A stretch of 64,000 nucleotides of DNA, from positions 124,001 to 188,000 of the forward strand of contig JAZKIM010000003.1 in NCBI GenBank assembly GCA_040384865.1, in the 5' to 3' direction. A model generated the notes under the pieces. That model did not search any database. It had not been told where the DNA came from and saw only the letters and a program-made list of their open reading frames with translations. Position 1 is the first letter of the stretch, and each line of letters begins with the position of its first letter. Positions 25,229-33,011 of this stretch are shown here, in pieces. The position numbers were made by a program, and so were the translations under genes. The DNA comes from JBDKLC01 sp040384865 (GTDB taxonomy: Bacteria > Patescibacteriota > Minisyncoccia > Phycocordibacterales > CAIZLB01).

Positions 25229-25382
25229 GCGTATGAATCTTTTTAAACAACCACTGATACCCGAACAGGGCCGTAAAAGCGGCTCGAGTAAACTCGGCCT
25301 CAAGAGAGGTCAGAGCACAACAACCCACCATGGTTTATCGCCACTTCAGACGACGACTCCTCTAGAGTCGTCGCTCTTTTTA
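25229..25382 (+). ncRNA. Short structured transcript with own promoter and terminator (sRNA or plsC leader)
   Basis: Between a strong promoter and a terminator (CGACGACTC at 25351-25359 with GAGTCGTCG at 25365-25373, then CTCTTTTT) lie about 150 bases. They contain three tandem small hairpins: GCCG/CGGC, CGAG/CTCG and CCTC/GAGG. A frame starting at ATG 25233 stays open for 54 codons but only stops (25395) beyond the terminator, so a coding role is doubtful. The next ATG (25410) belongs to the PlsC-like gene. The element is either an independent RNA or an attenuating leader of that gene. I recognise no known RNA class. Confidence 0.6.
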
Positions 25383-25409
25383 TATAAAATTCTGTAAATT
25401 TTAAATAAT

Positions 25410-26114
25410 ATGGCAACAATAGCTCAAACAAAACCAAGACAAGAACGAATGACGGCTCGCCGCCAAGCAAATCTTGATATACACAAATACACCGCCAATA
25501 TCATGCAGAGTTTTGGTACTATTTTCTTTCGCATTTTGTTCAATACGCTTTTTAAAATTGAAATTCAAGGAAAAGAAAATATTGAAAAGGAAAAAGGACC
25601 GGTTATCATAGTTTCAAATCATGTCGTATTTTTCGATAGTTTCATTTTTCATCTTTTTTTTGCACCTAATGCATCACTCTTACCGCTCCGCTTTATGGGT
25701 GTAACAAAATTCAACAAACCAGCTTTAAATGTATTGAGTAGCGTCGGCATTGTACAATTTATCTACTTACTCTTCGGTGTTTTTGTTATTACTCAAGGTG
25801 AAGGACTAGAAAAAAATCTTAAAAATGCTGTCGACATACTTAAAGGTGGCGGTACAGTCACCATTTTCCCAGCTGGAAGTATGCGCGGTGATAACTCTCT
25901 AGGAGAATTCAAACGTGGCGCAGCTGCGTTGGCATTAATGACGAATACACCGATCATCCCCGTAGCTCTTAAAAGGTTTAAGGAAAGGGGGAAGAGAGCG
26001 AGATTTTCCCTTAATGTTGGAAAGAAATTTTTACTCAACACGAACGAATCTTACAATCAAGCAACGCTCGAGCTCTATAGAAAAGTAGAAGAACTTCACA
26101 GTAAAATATCCTAA
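25410..26114 (+). CDS. PlsC-like acyltransferase
   Basis: A 234-residue lysophospholipid/glycerol-phosphate acyltransferase-like protein. The catalytic NHxxxxD motif appears as NHVVFFD near residue 71, and the substrate-binding FPEGTRS motif as FPAGSMRG. A hydrophobic segment (FIYLLFGVFVI) suggests membrane association. It would transfer an acyl chain to a lysophospholipid or similar acceptor. The next gene is an acyl-ACP-reductase-like protein, so both may process scavenged acyl chains. The exact substrate is unknown. Confidence 0.85.
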   Translation: MATIAQTKPRQERMTARRQANLDIHKYTANIMQSFGTIFFRILFNTLFKIEIQGKENIEKEKGPVIIVSNHVVFFDSFIFHLFFAPNASLLPLRFMGVTKFNKPALNVLSSVGIVQFIYLLFGVFVITQGEGLEKNLKNAVDILKGGGTVTIFPAGSMRGDNSLGEFKRGAAALALMTNTPIIPVALKRFKERGKRARFSLNVGKKFLLNTNESYNQATLELYRKVEELHSKIS

Positions 26115-26127
26115 AGTTTCTTACTGA

Positions 26128-26158
26128 TGATATACTGAGAGCGTTCTGGCATGAACGC
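26128..26158 (+). promoter_or_regulatory. Extended -10 box and leader hairpin before the reductase-like gene
   Basis: TGA followed by TATACT at 26131-26136 forms an extended -10 box. Just downstream, GCGTTC (26141-26146) and GAACGC (26153-26158) form a six-bp hairpin in the predicted leader. A TATAAT at 26165 lies too close to ATG 26174 to serve that start. Confidence 0.45.
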
Positions 26159-26173
26159 CACTTTTATAATGAA

Positions 26174-27292
26174 ATGAATAACGCTGTCAAAAAAATAGGG
26201 TTTCTGGTACACCCCCGAGATAATACCGACTTCCTGCGAAAATTTCCATACTTAAGTTTTCTTCCAAAACAGGCGCTTGCTTTTCTCACTAAACATATGC
26301 CTCCTGTAGTAGTATCTGAAATTACAGGTTTAAACACCAAGGAAGGTATTGCCATTCCTGGGTATATCATTGCTATCACCATGACGGCAAGGCAAATGAT
26401 GGAAGATCGATCTTTTGCCCTGAAAAAGATTATTCAAGCTGTAAGGTTTGCCAAAAGAAAGGGTGTTGGTATTATCGGTCTCGGCGCGTTAACAGCGTCT
26501 CTTTCGAAGGGAGGGTTGGATGTGGCAAGCGAAGTAGGGGGGATAGGAGTCACCACGGGACGAGCATACACCACAAAGACAGTGACTGATTACGTAAAGA
26601 AATGCATTGATGATTTTGGATTCGATAAAGCAAAAGTAAAAATTGCCGTCGTCGGAGCTGGTGGATCTATTGGGTCAAGCAGTGCAAAAATATTAGCCGC
26701 ATGGGGGGTGAAAAATTTTCTTTTTATAGATCTTAAAAAGAGAGCTGAACACTTAAAGAAAAATGTTGAGCATATGTCCTCCGTTCATTTTGAGGCAAAA
26801 ATTGAAATCACCCACGCAATTAAAGACATCAAAGGTTGGGATATCGTCATAACCGCCACGAACGCCCCAGAAGCACTCGTTTCAAGCGATGACATTCTGC
26901 CAGGAACAATCATTATCAATGATGCTCAGCCTTCAGATATCCCCGAGAACGTCATCAGAGAACGTAATGATATTCTGGTTATTGAAGGTGGTGTTATTCA
27001 CACCCCGGGCATTAAATGCAACTTTAATCTTGGTCTAGCAGGAAAGGAAGATACGTTTTGTTGTCTGGGAGAAGTTTTAGTACTTGCTCGTGACGGACAT
27101 TTCGATAATTATGCTCTCGGTGAATTAAACATGGATCTTGTAGCTCATGTTGAAACTGTAGCTAAAGACCTTCTTTTTAGCATCTCGCGATTTCAAAATT
27201 CTGTACAGAAACATATTCCCGAAGTGCAGATTGAGAAAGTGCGAGGTATAATAAAAGAACGATGCAGTGAGCGTCTGTTACAAAACCTATAG
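26174..27292 (+). CDS. Acyl-ACP reductase (AAR)-like NAD(P)-binding protein
   Basis: A 372-residue protein with the layout of cyanobacterial long-chain acyl-ACP reductase, which makes fatty aldehydes from acyl-ACP. An N-terminal part of about 120 residues ends in GIIGLGALTASLSKGG and TTGRAYT. A Rossmann fold follows (IAVVGAGGSIGSSSAKILAAWG) with DIVITATNAPEAL and DDILPGTIIINDAQPSDIP. The C-terminal segment contains CCLGEVLVLA, whose cysteine aligns by eye with the catalytic cysteine of AAR. The neighbouring PlsC-like acyltransferase fits acyl-chain metabolism. A shikimate-dehydrogenase-like fold with another substrate remains possible. Confidence 0.65.
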   Translation: MNNAVKKIGFLVHPRDNTDFLRKFPYLSFLPKQALAFLTKHMPPVVVSEITGLNTKEGIAIPGYIIAITMTARQMMEDRSFALKKIIQAVRFAKRKGVGIIGLGALTASLSKGGLDVASEVGGIGVTTGRAYTTKTVTDYVKKCIDDFGFDKAKVKIAVVGAGGSIGSSSAKILAAWGVKNFLFIDLKKRAEHLKKNVEHMSSVHFEAKIEITHAIKDIKGWDIVITATNAPEALVSSDDILPGTIIINDAQPSDIPENVIRERNDILVIEGGVIHTPGIKCNFNLGLAGKEDTFCCLGEVLVLARDGHFDNYALGELNMDLVAHVETVAKDLLFSISRFQNSVQKHIPEVQIEKVRGIIKERCSERLLQNL

Positions 27293-27301
27293 CATCTTTA
27301 C

Positions 27302-28921
27302 ATGAACGCAATTACTCTCGCACTTGTCATTATTGCCAGTATTAACTCAGCGCTTGGTTTGATGCTCGCTTTGAGCAGTCAGCGACAATACGCAAGTCGA
27401 GTGTATGCTATCAATGTTCTCACTATACTCTCTTGGATTTTCTGTATATTCTTTTATCGACTTGCTACTCCAGAAAACATCATATTTTGGACTAAAGCCT
27501 TATATGCTTCAGCCTCGCTCATAGCCAGCAGTTTTCTCTTTTTCACTTATATCTTTCCAATGAAAGAATCGGGGTTCACCCGAGCAAAGAGGGCTTCTAT
27601 ACTTATCCCTAATGTACTTATTATCCTGCTTGTTCTGTTTGGCGAGAGTGTCATTTCTGCAGCATCAGTTAGTGAAGTTGGCGAGAACCACATTATTTTT
27701 GGAAAGCTTTATTTTTTATATGTAGCGTACATTCTTATTTATTTTCTCTATGCTTTCTATCGTTTGTATAACAAATACAAAAGCACAGAGGATTTATCGC
27801 AAAAACGGCAAGCCCTCTATCTTCTCACTGGTTACTCCATTTCCGCAAATATAGCCTTTGTCACCAATCTCCTTCTCCCATGGTTTGGTTATTTTGAGTT
27901 TAATTGGATTGGACAAGTATCAACAGTAACCATGGTAACTTTCGCGACCTATGCAATCGCCAAACATCAACTTTTTAGTATCAAAGCAATTGCTACAGAA
28001 ATCTCAACCGGCGCCTTGTGGATCCTGCTCCTTATTAGGACGATCGTTGCCAACACCCCTGAAGAACGCTGGTTTAATGGGGTACTACTTTTGTTCACTA
28101 TCGTGCTAGGTGTTTTCTTGATTAGAAGCGTGCTTACCGAGGTCAGAAACAGAGAAAAAATCGAGCGATTGGCTTTGGATCTTGAACGTGCAAATGTTCG
28201 TCTCAAAGAACTCGATCAACAAAAATCAGAATTCGTTTCACTTGCTTCCCATCAGCTTCGCGGACCGCTTGCTGCAGTAAAAGGATATGCATCAATGCTT
28301 CTGGATGGAGACTTTGGCGAAATAAGGGATGAAGCAAAGGATGCTATAGACAAAATATACAAGTCAACGCAAGATCTTGTGGTGCTTGTAGGTGACTACC
28401 TTGATGTTTCGCGAATTGAACAAGGAAGAATGCAATACGACTTTACATTGTTTGACCTCAAAACCCTCATCGATACAGTAGTTGCAGATTTACGTCCTAC
28501 AATTGAAAAGGCGAAACTTACTTTAGAATATACCTATGATCAGAATCAAGAATATAAAATCAATGCGGACTTTGGAAAAATAAAACAGGTCATTGGTAAT
28601 TTGATAGACAATTCCATTAAGTACACACCGAAGGGCAGTATTCATTTATGGCTCACTCGAAATTCTGCTGGTAAAATACTTATCAGCATTTCGGATACCG
28701 GAGTGGGAATTCCAGCAGCAGTGCTTCCACGACTATTTGAAAAATTCACCCGAGCTCCAGATGCTTCCAAGACCAATATTATGGGTACAGGTCTTGGTCT
28801 GTATGTGGTGCACAAGATGGTTGAGGCTCATAATGGCAGAGTGTGGGCAGAATCTCCAGGGTCAGGAAAGGGATCTACATTTTTTATTGAACTGGATCCA
28901 GCAGATCATATTACCTCATAA
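27302..28921 (+). CDS. Membrane sensor histidine kinase
   Basis: A 539-residue sensor. The N-terminal ~250 residues hold about seven transmembrane helices (7TM sensor type). A coiled linker leads to the HisKA dimer domain with the phosphoacceptor in SLASHQLRGPLAAVKGY. The ATPase domain has N box NLIDNSIKYTPKG, G1 DTGVGIP and G2 GTGLGLYVV. It should autophosphorylate and pass the phosphate to a response regulator, but no regulator gene is nearby, so it is an orphan kinase. The ligand is unknown. Confidence 0.92.
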   Translation: MNAITLALVIIASINSALGLMLALSSQRQYASRVYAINVLTILSWIFCIFFYRLATPENIIFWTKALYASASLIASSFLFFTYIFPMKESGFTRAKRASILIPNVLIILLVLFGESVISAASVSEVGENHIIFGKLYFLYVAYILIYFLYAFYRLYNKYKSTEDLSQKRQALYLLTGYSISANIAFVTNLLLPWFGYFEFNWIGQVSTVTMVTFATYAIAKHQLFSIKAIATEISTGALWILLLIRTIVANTPEERWFNGVLLLFTIVLGVFLIRSVLTEVRNREKIERLALDLERANVRLKELDQQKSEFVSLASHQLRGPLAAVKGYASMLLDGDFGEIRDEAKDAIDKIYKSTQDLVVLVGDYLDVSRIEQGRMQYDFTLFDLKTLIDTVVADLRPTIEKAKLTLEYTYDQNQEYKINADFGKIKQVIGNLIDNSIKYTPKGSIHLWLTRNSAGKILISISDTGVGIPAAVLPRLFEKFTRAPDASKTNIMGTGLGLYVVHKMVEAHNGRVWAESPGSGKGSTFFIELDPADHITS

Positions 28922-28941
28922 AGTAATTTGTAGAATGTTAA

Positions 28942-28976
28942 ACGGGGCCGGAATCGCAAGATTCCGGCCCCGTAAA
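28942..28976 (-). terminator. Strong hairpin between the convergent kinase and hydrolase genes
   Basis: A perfect 14-bp GC-rich stem (28942-28955 with 28960-28973) has a four-base loop. T-rich sequence follows on the minus strand (TTTAAC) and AAAGTTT on the plus, so it can end either transcript. Confidence 0.75.
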
Positions 28977-28987
28977 GTTTCACCCGG

Positions 28988-29707
28988 CTACTTCGTAAGC
29001 AGCCAGGTTGAGATGTCGTTAATGTTTCTCCTCCAACGATGTTCGAGCATCGGCAAATGCCCGCCTGCATAGGTTCTATACGTGGCGCCGTGCAAATCGG
29101 CGATGGCCTCTTGAGTGCGCACTGGTGTCATTCGATCATCGTTGCAACCAATGACAAGCGTCGGCTTTTTGAGAGGCTGAACTTTGACAGAGCCTTGAGA
29201 CAGCTCCCAAGTTGCCACACCTGATTCGCAGGAAGGGAAAACTTCCGATGGTTTAAACATGTCGTCGAGACAGTTCATCATCAACCAACGAGCATCGCCG
29301 TCGTCAACGCGATATCCTTCACCAGTACACAAGGCTTTCAAGTAGCGCGGCCGAAGCATACGCAGCTTGATTGCAAGTGTCGTAGGGCTAATGCCGTACG
29401 GCGCAGCACTTGTCACGAGCGCGACCTTTCGGACGTTCTTGTGGTGACCGACCATTTGGGCAATCAATCCGCCCATCGAATGCCCGACGAGATGGCACGG
29501 GCCAATCCTGCTGAGGAAACCTTCGATGGCGTCGGCATAATTGTAGATGGACAACTTGTCGACGTTTCCTCCCAGTTCATGACCAGGAAGCGTCAGCGGC
29601 ACGACTGTATAACCGCAGTCGTTGAGGAATTGGGACCAGTTAGCGAACTGGTTTGCATTGCCCCACATGCCGTGCAAGAGCACGATGGGGAGGAAAATAT
29701 CTCTCAT
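28988..29707 (-). CDS. Alpha/beta hydrolase
   Basis: A 239-residue alpha/beta hydrolase with oxyanion region IVLLHGMWGNANQ, nucleophile elbow GHSMGG (serine near residue 97), a probable acid in GCNDDRMTP and the catalytic histidine in AGGHLPMLEH. The substrate, probably an ester, is unknown. There is no signal peptide. The gene is GC-rich against the local background, opposes the surrounding genes, has a leader of about 60 bases with a CA-rich stretch, and is framed by a consensus promoter and a 14-bp terminator. It looks horizontally acquired. Confidence 0.85.
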   Translation of the reverse strand: MRDIFLPIVLLHGMWGNANQFANWSQFLNDCGYTVVPLTLPGHELGGNVDKLSIYNYADAIEGFLSRIGPCHLVGHSMGGLIAQMVGHHKNVRKVALVTSAAPYGISPTTLAIKLRMLRPRYLKALCTGEGYRVDDGDARWLMMNCLDDMFKPSEVFPSCESGVATWELSQGSVKVQPLKKPTLVIGCNDDRMTPVRTQEAIADLHGATYRTYAGGHLPMLEHRWRRNINDISTWLLTK

Positions 29708-29772
29708 GATGAAAAACCTTTCTGTCTGTGTTGGTTGAGTTGGTTGGGAAAGACCGATTTCTTTCAGAACAT

Positions 29773-29800
29773 ATTATACCACAGTATATATAAAAAGCAA
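29773..29800 (-). promoter_or_regulatory. Promoter of the alpha/beta hydrolase gene
   Basis: On the minus strand TTGCTT (29800-29795), 16 bases, TGG-TATAAT (-10 at 29778-29773). The transcript would carry a leader of about 60 bases, with AAAGG upstream of the ATG. Confidence 0.7.
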
Positions 29801-29821
29801 TCTTTTCCTAATATAACCGCA

Positions 29822-29855
29822 AAAACAGAGCCCCGAAGAGCTCTGTTTTGTTTGG
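29822..29855 (-). terminator. Bidirectional hairpin terminator after the MFS gene
   Basis: AAAACAGAGC (29822-29831) pairs with GCTCTGTTTT (29840-29849). The A/T-rich ends give a U-run on both strands. It ends the MFS transcript and insulates the hydrolase promoter. Confidence 0.75.
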
Positions 29856-29865
29856 CGTTTTCCGC

Positions 29866-31059
29866 TTAAGCTTTTTTCAAAGCCTTGCGGGAAGCGAACG
29901 CTAACGCTACTGCAGCAGTCACCAATATTGAACCAGAGACCGTCCACGTCATCGGTATTCCATGACTTTCAGCCATGAATCCTGTGCTGAACAACGCCAC
30001 CACTCCGCCCATATTGGGAACAATGGATTCGAATGAGCTCATGGTGGCGCGCTCACGCGAACTGATATGGTCTTGGAAATATGCATCTTTAACCGGGAAG
30101 AACATTCCCCTCGGTATCTGATGCAACAAGAACAAGACAAAGCCCAGAGGTCCCGGCACCAATGCCGAGCCTATGATGAAGGCTCCTATCATCACCTGGC
30201 ACCACATAATCATTCGCTCTTCGTCCCTTGTTGCCTTAAGCACTCTTTTTGCAAGGAATGACCCCAGAGCATTCATGAGGGCGAAAGATGCCATTGCAAT
30301 GCCGAGCATGGCCGTACCGCCAATCGTTTCTTCGAATCTTGGCACCCACTGCATATTGGGCGCCTGAACGGCAAAGACCTGGAAAATCGAGGACAAGATA
30401 ATGAACCTGACGACTCGACTTTTCTTTACGTACCGAATACTTATGCGTATCGTGAGACACATCATTTTGTAGCTCCGTCTGAGAGATACTTTCTTGCGCC
30501 TAAAATAGTCTTCCTTCATATAGATGAGGCAGAAGAGTAATCCGATGCAGGATATAGCACTACAGACAAACCAAGGGAGCCGCGAATCGAGAGAAAGGAA
30601 ATACCCTCCTGTAACCGCGCCGGGGATGCATACGCACCATCCAAAAATATTAACTTTGCCGAATAATTCGGTGAAGTTTCCGTCATGGCCGTGATACTTG
30701 AGTTGATCCACGGCCCAGGCCTTCAACGCTCCATTAAAGAATGTTACAGAGAATGCCAGTATCACTTCTGAAGTGATAAAGCCGGAGATTGTCGTAGATA
30801 CGCCATAAGCGATTTGTCCCAACGCCGCGCAGGCGAAGGAAAGGGCAACGGACTTCTTCCTGCCAAATACATCTGCGAATGCGCCTGTAGGCACATCGAG
30901 AAATATCAATGCAATGTAGAAGACACAGTTGAGCAGACTTGTCTCGAAGAGACTGAGTCCGTTCATGAGGAGATACTTTACGTATATTGCCCCAACCATG
31001 CTGCCACTGAGGCTTCGCAGGATCACAGATCCGATGTAGATGCGGATAGTTGATTTCAT
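29866..31059 (-). CDS. Major facilitator superfamily transporter
   Basis: A 397-residue polytopic protein with about twelve transmembrane helices. Loop 2-3 carries the MFS motif A-like GAFADVFGRKKS, and a basic central loop (residues ~185-210) divides two six-helix halves. The substrate is not predictable; an efflux role is common for such single-gene units. It is GC-rich and opposes the chromosomal gene direction. The leader of more than 100 bases contains several hairpins, which suggests post-transcriptional control. Confidence 0.85.
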   Translation of the reverse strand: MKSTIRIYIGSVILRSLSGSMVGAIYVKYLLMNGLSLFETSLLNCVFYIALIFLDVPTGAFADVFGRKKSVALSFACAALGQIAYGVSTTISGFITSEVILAFSVTFFNGALKAWAVDQLKYHGHDGNFTELFGKVNIFGWCVCIPGAVTGGYFLSLDSRLPWFVCSAISCIGLLFCLIYMKEDYFRRKKVSLRRSYKMMCLTIRISIRYVKKSRVVRFIILSSIFQVFAVQAPNMQWVPRFEETIGGTAMLGIAMASFALMNALGSFLAKRVLKATRDEERMIMWCQVMIGAFIIGSALVPGPLGFVLFLLHQIPRGMFFPVKDAYFQDHISSRERATMSSFESIVPNMGGVVALFSTGFMAESHGIPMTWTVSGSILVTAAVALAFASRKALKKA

Positions 31060-31060
31060 A

Positions 31061-31200
31061 TTGTTCTGTCTAGTTTGGTTGCTGAGTTTTAAATGAGCTT
31101 AGAACGCCTTCCTTATTAGGGCGCGTAATCTGAATGGGAGGGGATTTACTTGGCTAGGCCAAGAAGAATCTCCGGCTTTCATTCAGCCGGAACTTGTCTA
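31061..31200 (-). promoter_or_regulatory. Structured leader of the MFS gene
   Basis: Three hairpins lie upstream of the start: TCCGGCT/AGCCGGA (31171-31191), CTTGGC/GCCAAG (31149-31163) and CGCC/GGCG (31105-31123). A short CA-rich stretch then leads to the ATG. It could be a riboswitch-like leader. I see no known aptamer signature, including guanidine types. The rest of the gap up to 31430 shows nothing I can support. Confidence 0.4.
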
Positions 31201-31430
31201 TCTCTATTTCTTTTCTTTGTCGTTAGTTTACGAAATGAAGTCGATTGGAGAGGCAATACACATGTCTCGGCTGAATATAAGCGTAGTAGGGGCAATGCCC
31301 GTATACGTGTTGTTTGTGAGCACAGAAAAAGGGTGTGCGCATACTGAGCGCTTCGTCTCGTTCCATGACATATTCGTTTTTGTATTCATGTATTGCATGA
31401 GGGTTGTGATATTAATACACATACTTAGGT

Positions 31431-31460
31431 TTGTCAAACAAGCTACCGATTTGATACAAT
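31431..31460 (+). promoter_or_regulatory. Promoter of trpS
   Basis: TTGTCA at 31431-31436, 18 bases, TACAAT at 31455-31460 with TGA in front (extended -10). The start near 31467 leaves about four bases before ATG 31471. Confidence 0.7.
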
Positions 31461-31470
31461 ATGGTCTCAT

Positions 31471-32415
31471 ATGAAAAAGATTCTACTTTCAGGCGTCAAA
31501 TCAACCGGTCGTCCACACATCGGTAACTATTTCGGTGCTATGAAGCAATTCGTCGATCTGCAGAACGAGCATGATTCACGAATATTCATCGCCGATTTTC
31601 ATTCTCTAACCACTATGCAAAACGGGGAAGAACTTGCTCGATCAACTATCGAGCTCGCCATTGACTATCTCGCCATAGGTCTTGATCCCGAGAAGGTCCT
31701 CATCTTCAAGCAATCTGATTTACCCGAGCTGACAGAGCTTGCGTGGATATTCAACTGCATCACCACTGTGCCATATCTACAGCGAGCACATTCATTCAAA
31801 GATGCTGAGGCTAAAAACAAAGAAATAAACGTCGGAATTTTTGACTACCCACTTCTCATGGCGGCAGACATACTCATCCACAATGCGGATGTTGTACCTG
31901 TGGGACGAGACCAGAAGCAACATTTAGAAATTGCTCGTGATACGGCTGAAAAGTTCAACCGAATATTCGGTGAAGTATTCAAACTGCCAGAACCAATGAT
32001 TCTTGAATCTGTTGAGACCGTTCCGGGTATCGATGGTCAAAAGATGAGCAAAAGCTACAATAACCACATTCCGCTTTTTGCCGAAGATGAGGATATAAAA
32101 AAACTAGTTATGTCTATTGTCACAGATTCAGGTTCAGGCATACCTATGAACGTGTACAACATGCACAAGCTTTTCAGAGACGAGGAATATCTCAAAAAAT
32201 TATATGCCGAGCATGAAGGAAAGTACAAAGCACTCAAAGAAGCCTTGATTGATGACCTGGTCACCTTCATTACTCCGCTTCGAGAACGAAGAGCTGAAAT
32301 CGCAAAAGATCCAGGGGCAGTGAAGGAAATGCTTTCAAAGAATGGCAAGAAAGTACGAGAGCTGACGGCTGAACTTGTGGCCGATGTGAGAAAAAAAACC
32401 GGACTTACTATTTAA
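31471..32415 (+). CDS. trpS: Tryptophan--tRNA ligase
   Basis: Charges tRNA-Trp. A 314-residue class I synthetase with SGVKSTGRPHIGNYFGAM (HIGH-like HIGN), FNCITTVPYLQRAHSFKD, PVGRDQKQHLEIARD and KMSKSYNN (KMSKS). Length is typical. A leaderless start is supported by the promoter position. Confidence 0.97.
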   Translation: MKKILLSGVKSTGRPHIGNYFGAMKQFVDLQNEHDSRIFIADFHSLTTMQNGEELARSTIELAIDYLAIGLDPEKVLIFKQSDLPELTELAWIFNCITTVPYLQRAHSFKDAEAKNKEINVGIFDYPLLMAADILIHNADVVPVGRDQKQHLEIARDTAEKFNRIFGEVFKLPEPMILESVETVPGIDGQKMSKSYNNHIPLFAEDEDIKKLVMSIVTDSGSGIPMNVYNMHKLFRDEEYLKKLYAEHEGKYKALKEALIDDLVTFITPLRERRAEIAKDPGAVKEMLSKNGKKVRELTAELVADVRKKTGLTI

Positions 32416-32430
32416 CTATTTATATACTTT

Positions 32431-32649
32431 ATGAACCCTGAAGAAAATATCATTTCAACTGAACAACGCATTGAGGCCTTGGAAGGAAAAATTGACGCAA
32501 TTTACGTATCAGTTGAAAAGACCCGCAAGTACTTCCTATGGACGATGATAGGCACTATTGTAATATTTGTTTTACCAATAATAGGTCTCCTGTTCGCCAT
32601 TCCTTCGTTTCTTAGTACATATTCACAGATATCTGACTTGGGGCTTTAA
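32431..32649 (+). CDS. Small membrane protein, 72 aa
   Basis: A short N-terminal coiled-coil-like segment (EQRIEALEGKIDAIYVSVEK) precedes one long hydrophobic helix (about residues 36-60). The start lies 15 bases after trpS and the stop two bases before the next gene. The function is unknown. Patescibacteria carry many such single-helix proteins. Confidence 0.6.
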   Translation: MNPEENIISTEQRIEALEGKIDAIYVSVEKTRKYFLWTMIGTIVIFVLPIIGLLFAIPSFLSTYSQISDLGL

Positions 32650-32651
32650 CT

Positions 32652-33002
32652 ATGCAATTACCGCAAGGATATATATTCACAAAATATCCCCATAATAGTG
32701 GTATGCGCTATGACATCCATTTTAATTCCGAGAATGTTTCTTATATCTTTACCAAACAAGAGTCTGCTAGAGAAATTTTAATCGATGGCGTACGTACTAT
32801 CGGCGAGCATAGACGAAAGGGATTAGCCTCATTTTTAATGAATCAGGTAGAACTAGAAAACGAAGGAAATATACTGAAAATTAAGGCGGAACCTTTCAAA
32901 GATGAGGGTATGGATGTGAAGCAGCTAATTGCTTTCTATACAAGATTGGGATATAAAGCGATTGATGGTGACAATATCCTTTACAAGGATTTGGGTTACT
33001 AA
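32652..33002 (+). CDS. GNAT-like N-acetyltransferase
   Basis: A 116-residue protein with the acetyl-CoA-binding loop in a variant form (GEHRRKGLASFLMNQVE) and the GNAT C-terminal motif FYTRLGYKAID. It is shorter than usual GNAT proteins, missing some N-terminal strands. The substrate is unknown. It lies two bases after the small membrane protein gene and nine before the dikinase gene. Confidence 0.7.
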   Translation: MQLPQGYIFTKYPHNSGMRYDIHFNSENVSYIFTKQESAREILIDGVRTIGEHRRKGLASFLMNQVELENEGNILKIKAEPFKDEGMDVKQLIAFYTRLGYKAIDGDNILYKDLGY

Positions 33003-33011
33003 ATCTCATTT

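Noticed and set aside
25233..25397. 54-codon reading frame through the structured transcript
   Set aside because: Its stop codon lies beyond the intrinsic terminator, so most transcripts would have no stop. The region is full of hairpins. An RNA role fits better.
31228..31470. Minus-strand 80-codon frame in the long gap upstream of trpS
   Set aside because: Composition is not protein-like, with scattered cysteines and methionines. It overlaps the trpS promoter and no initiation signal is seen.
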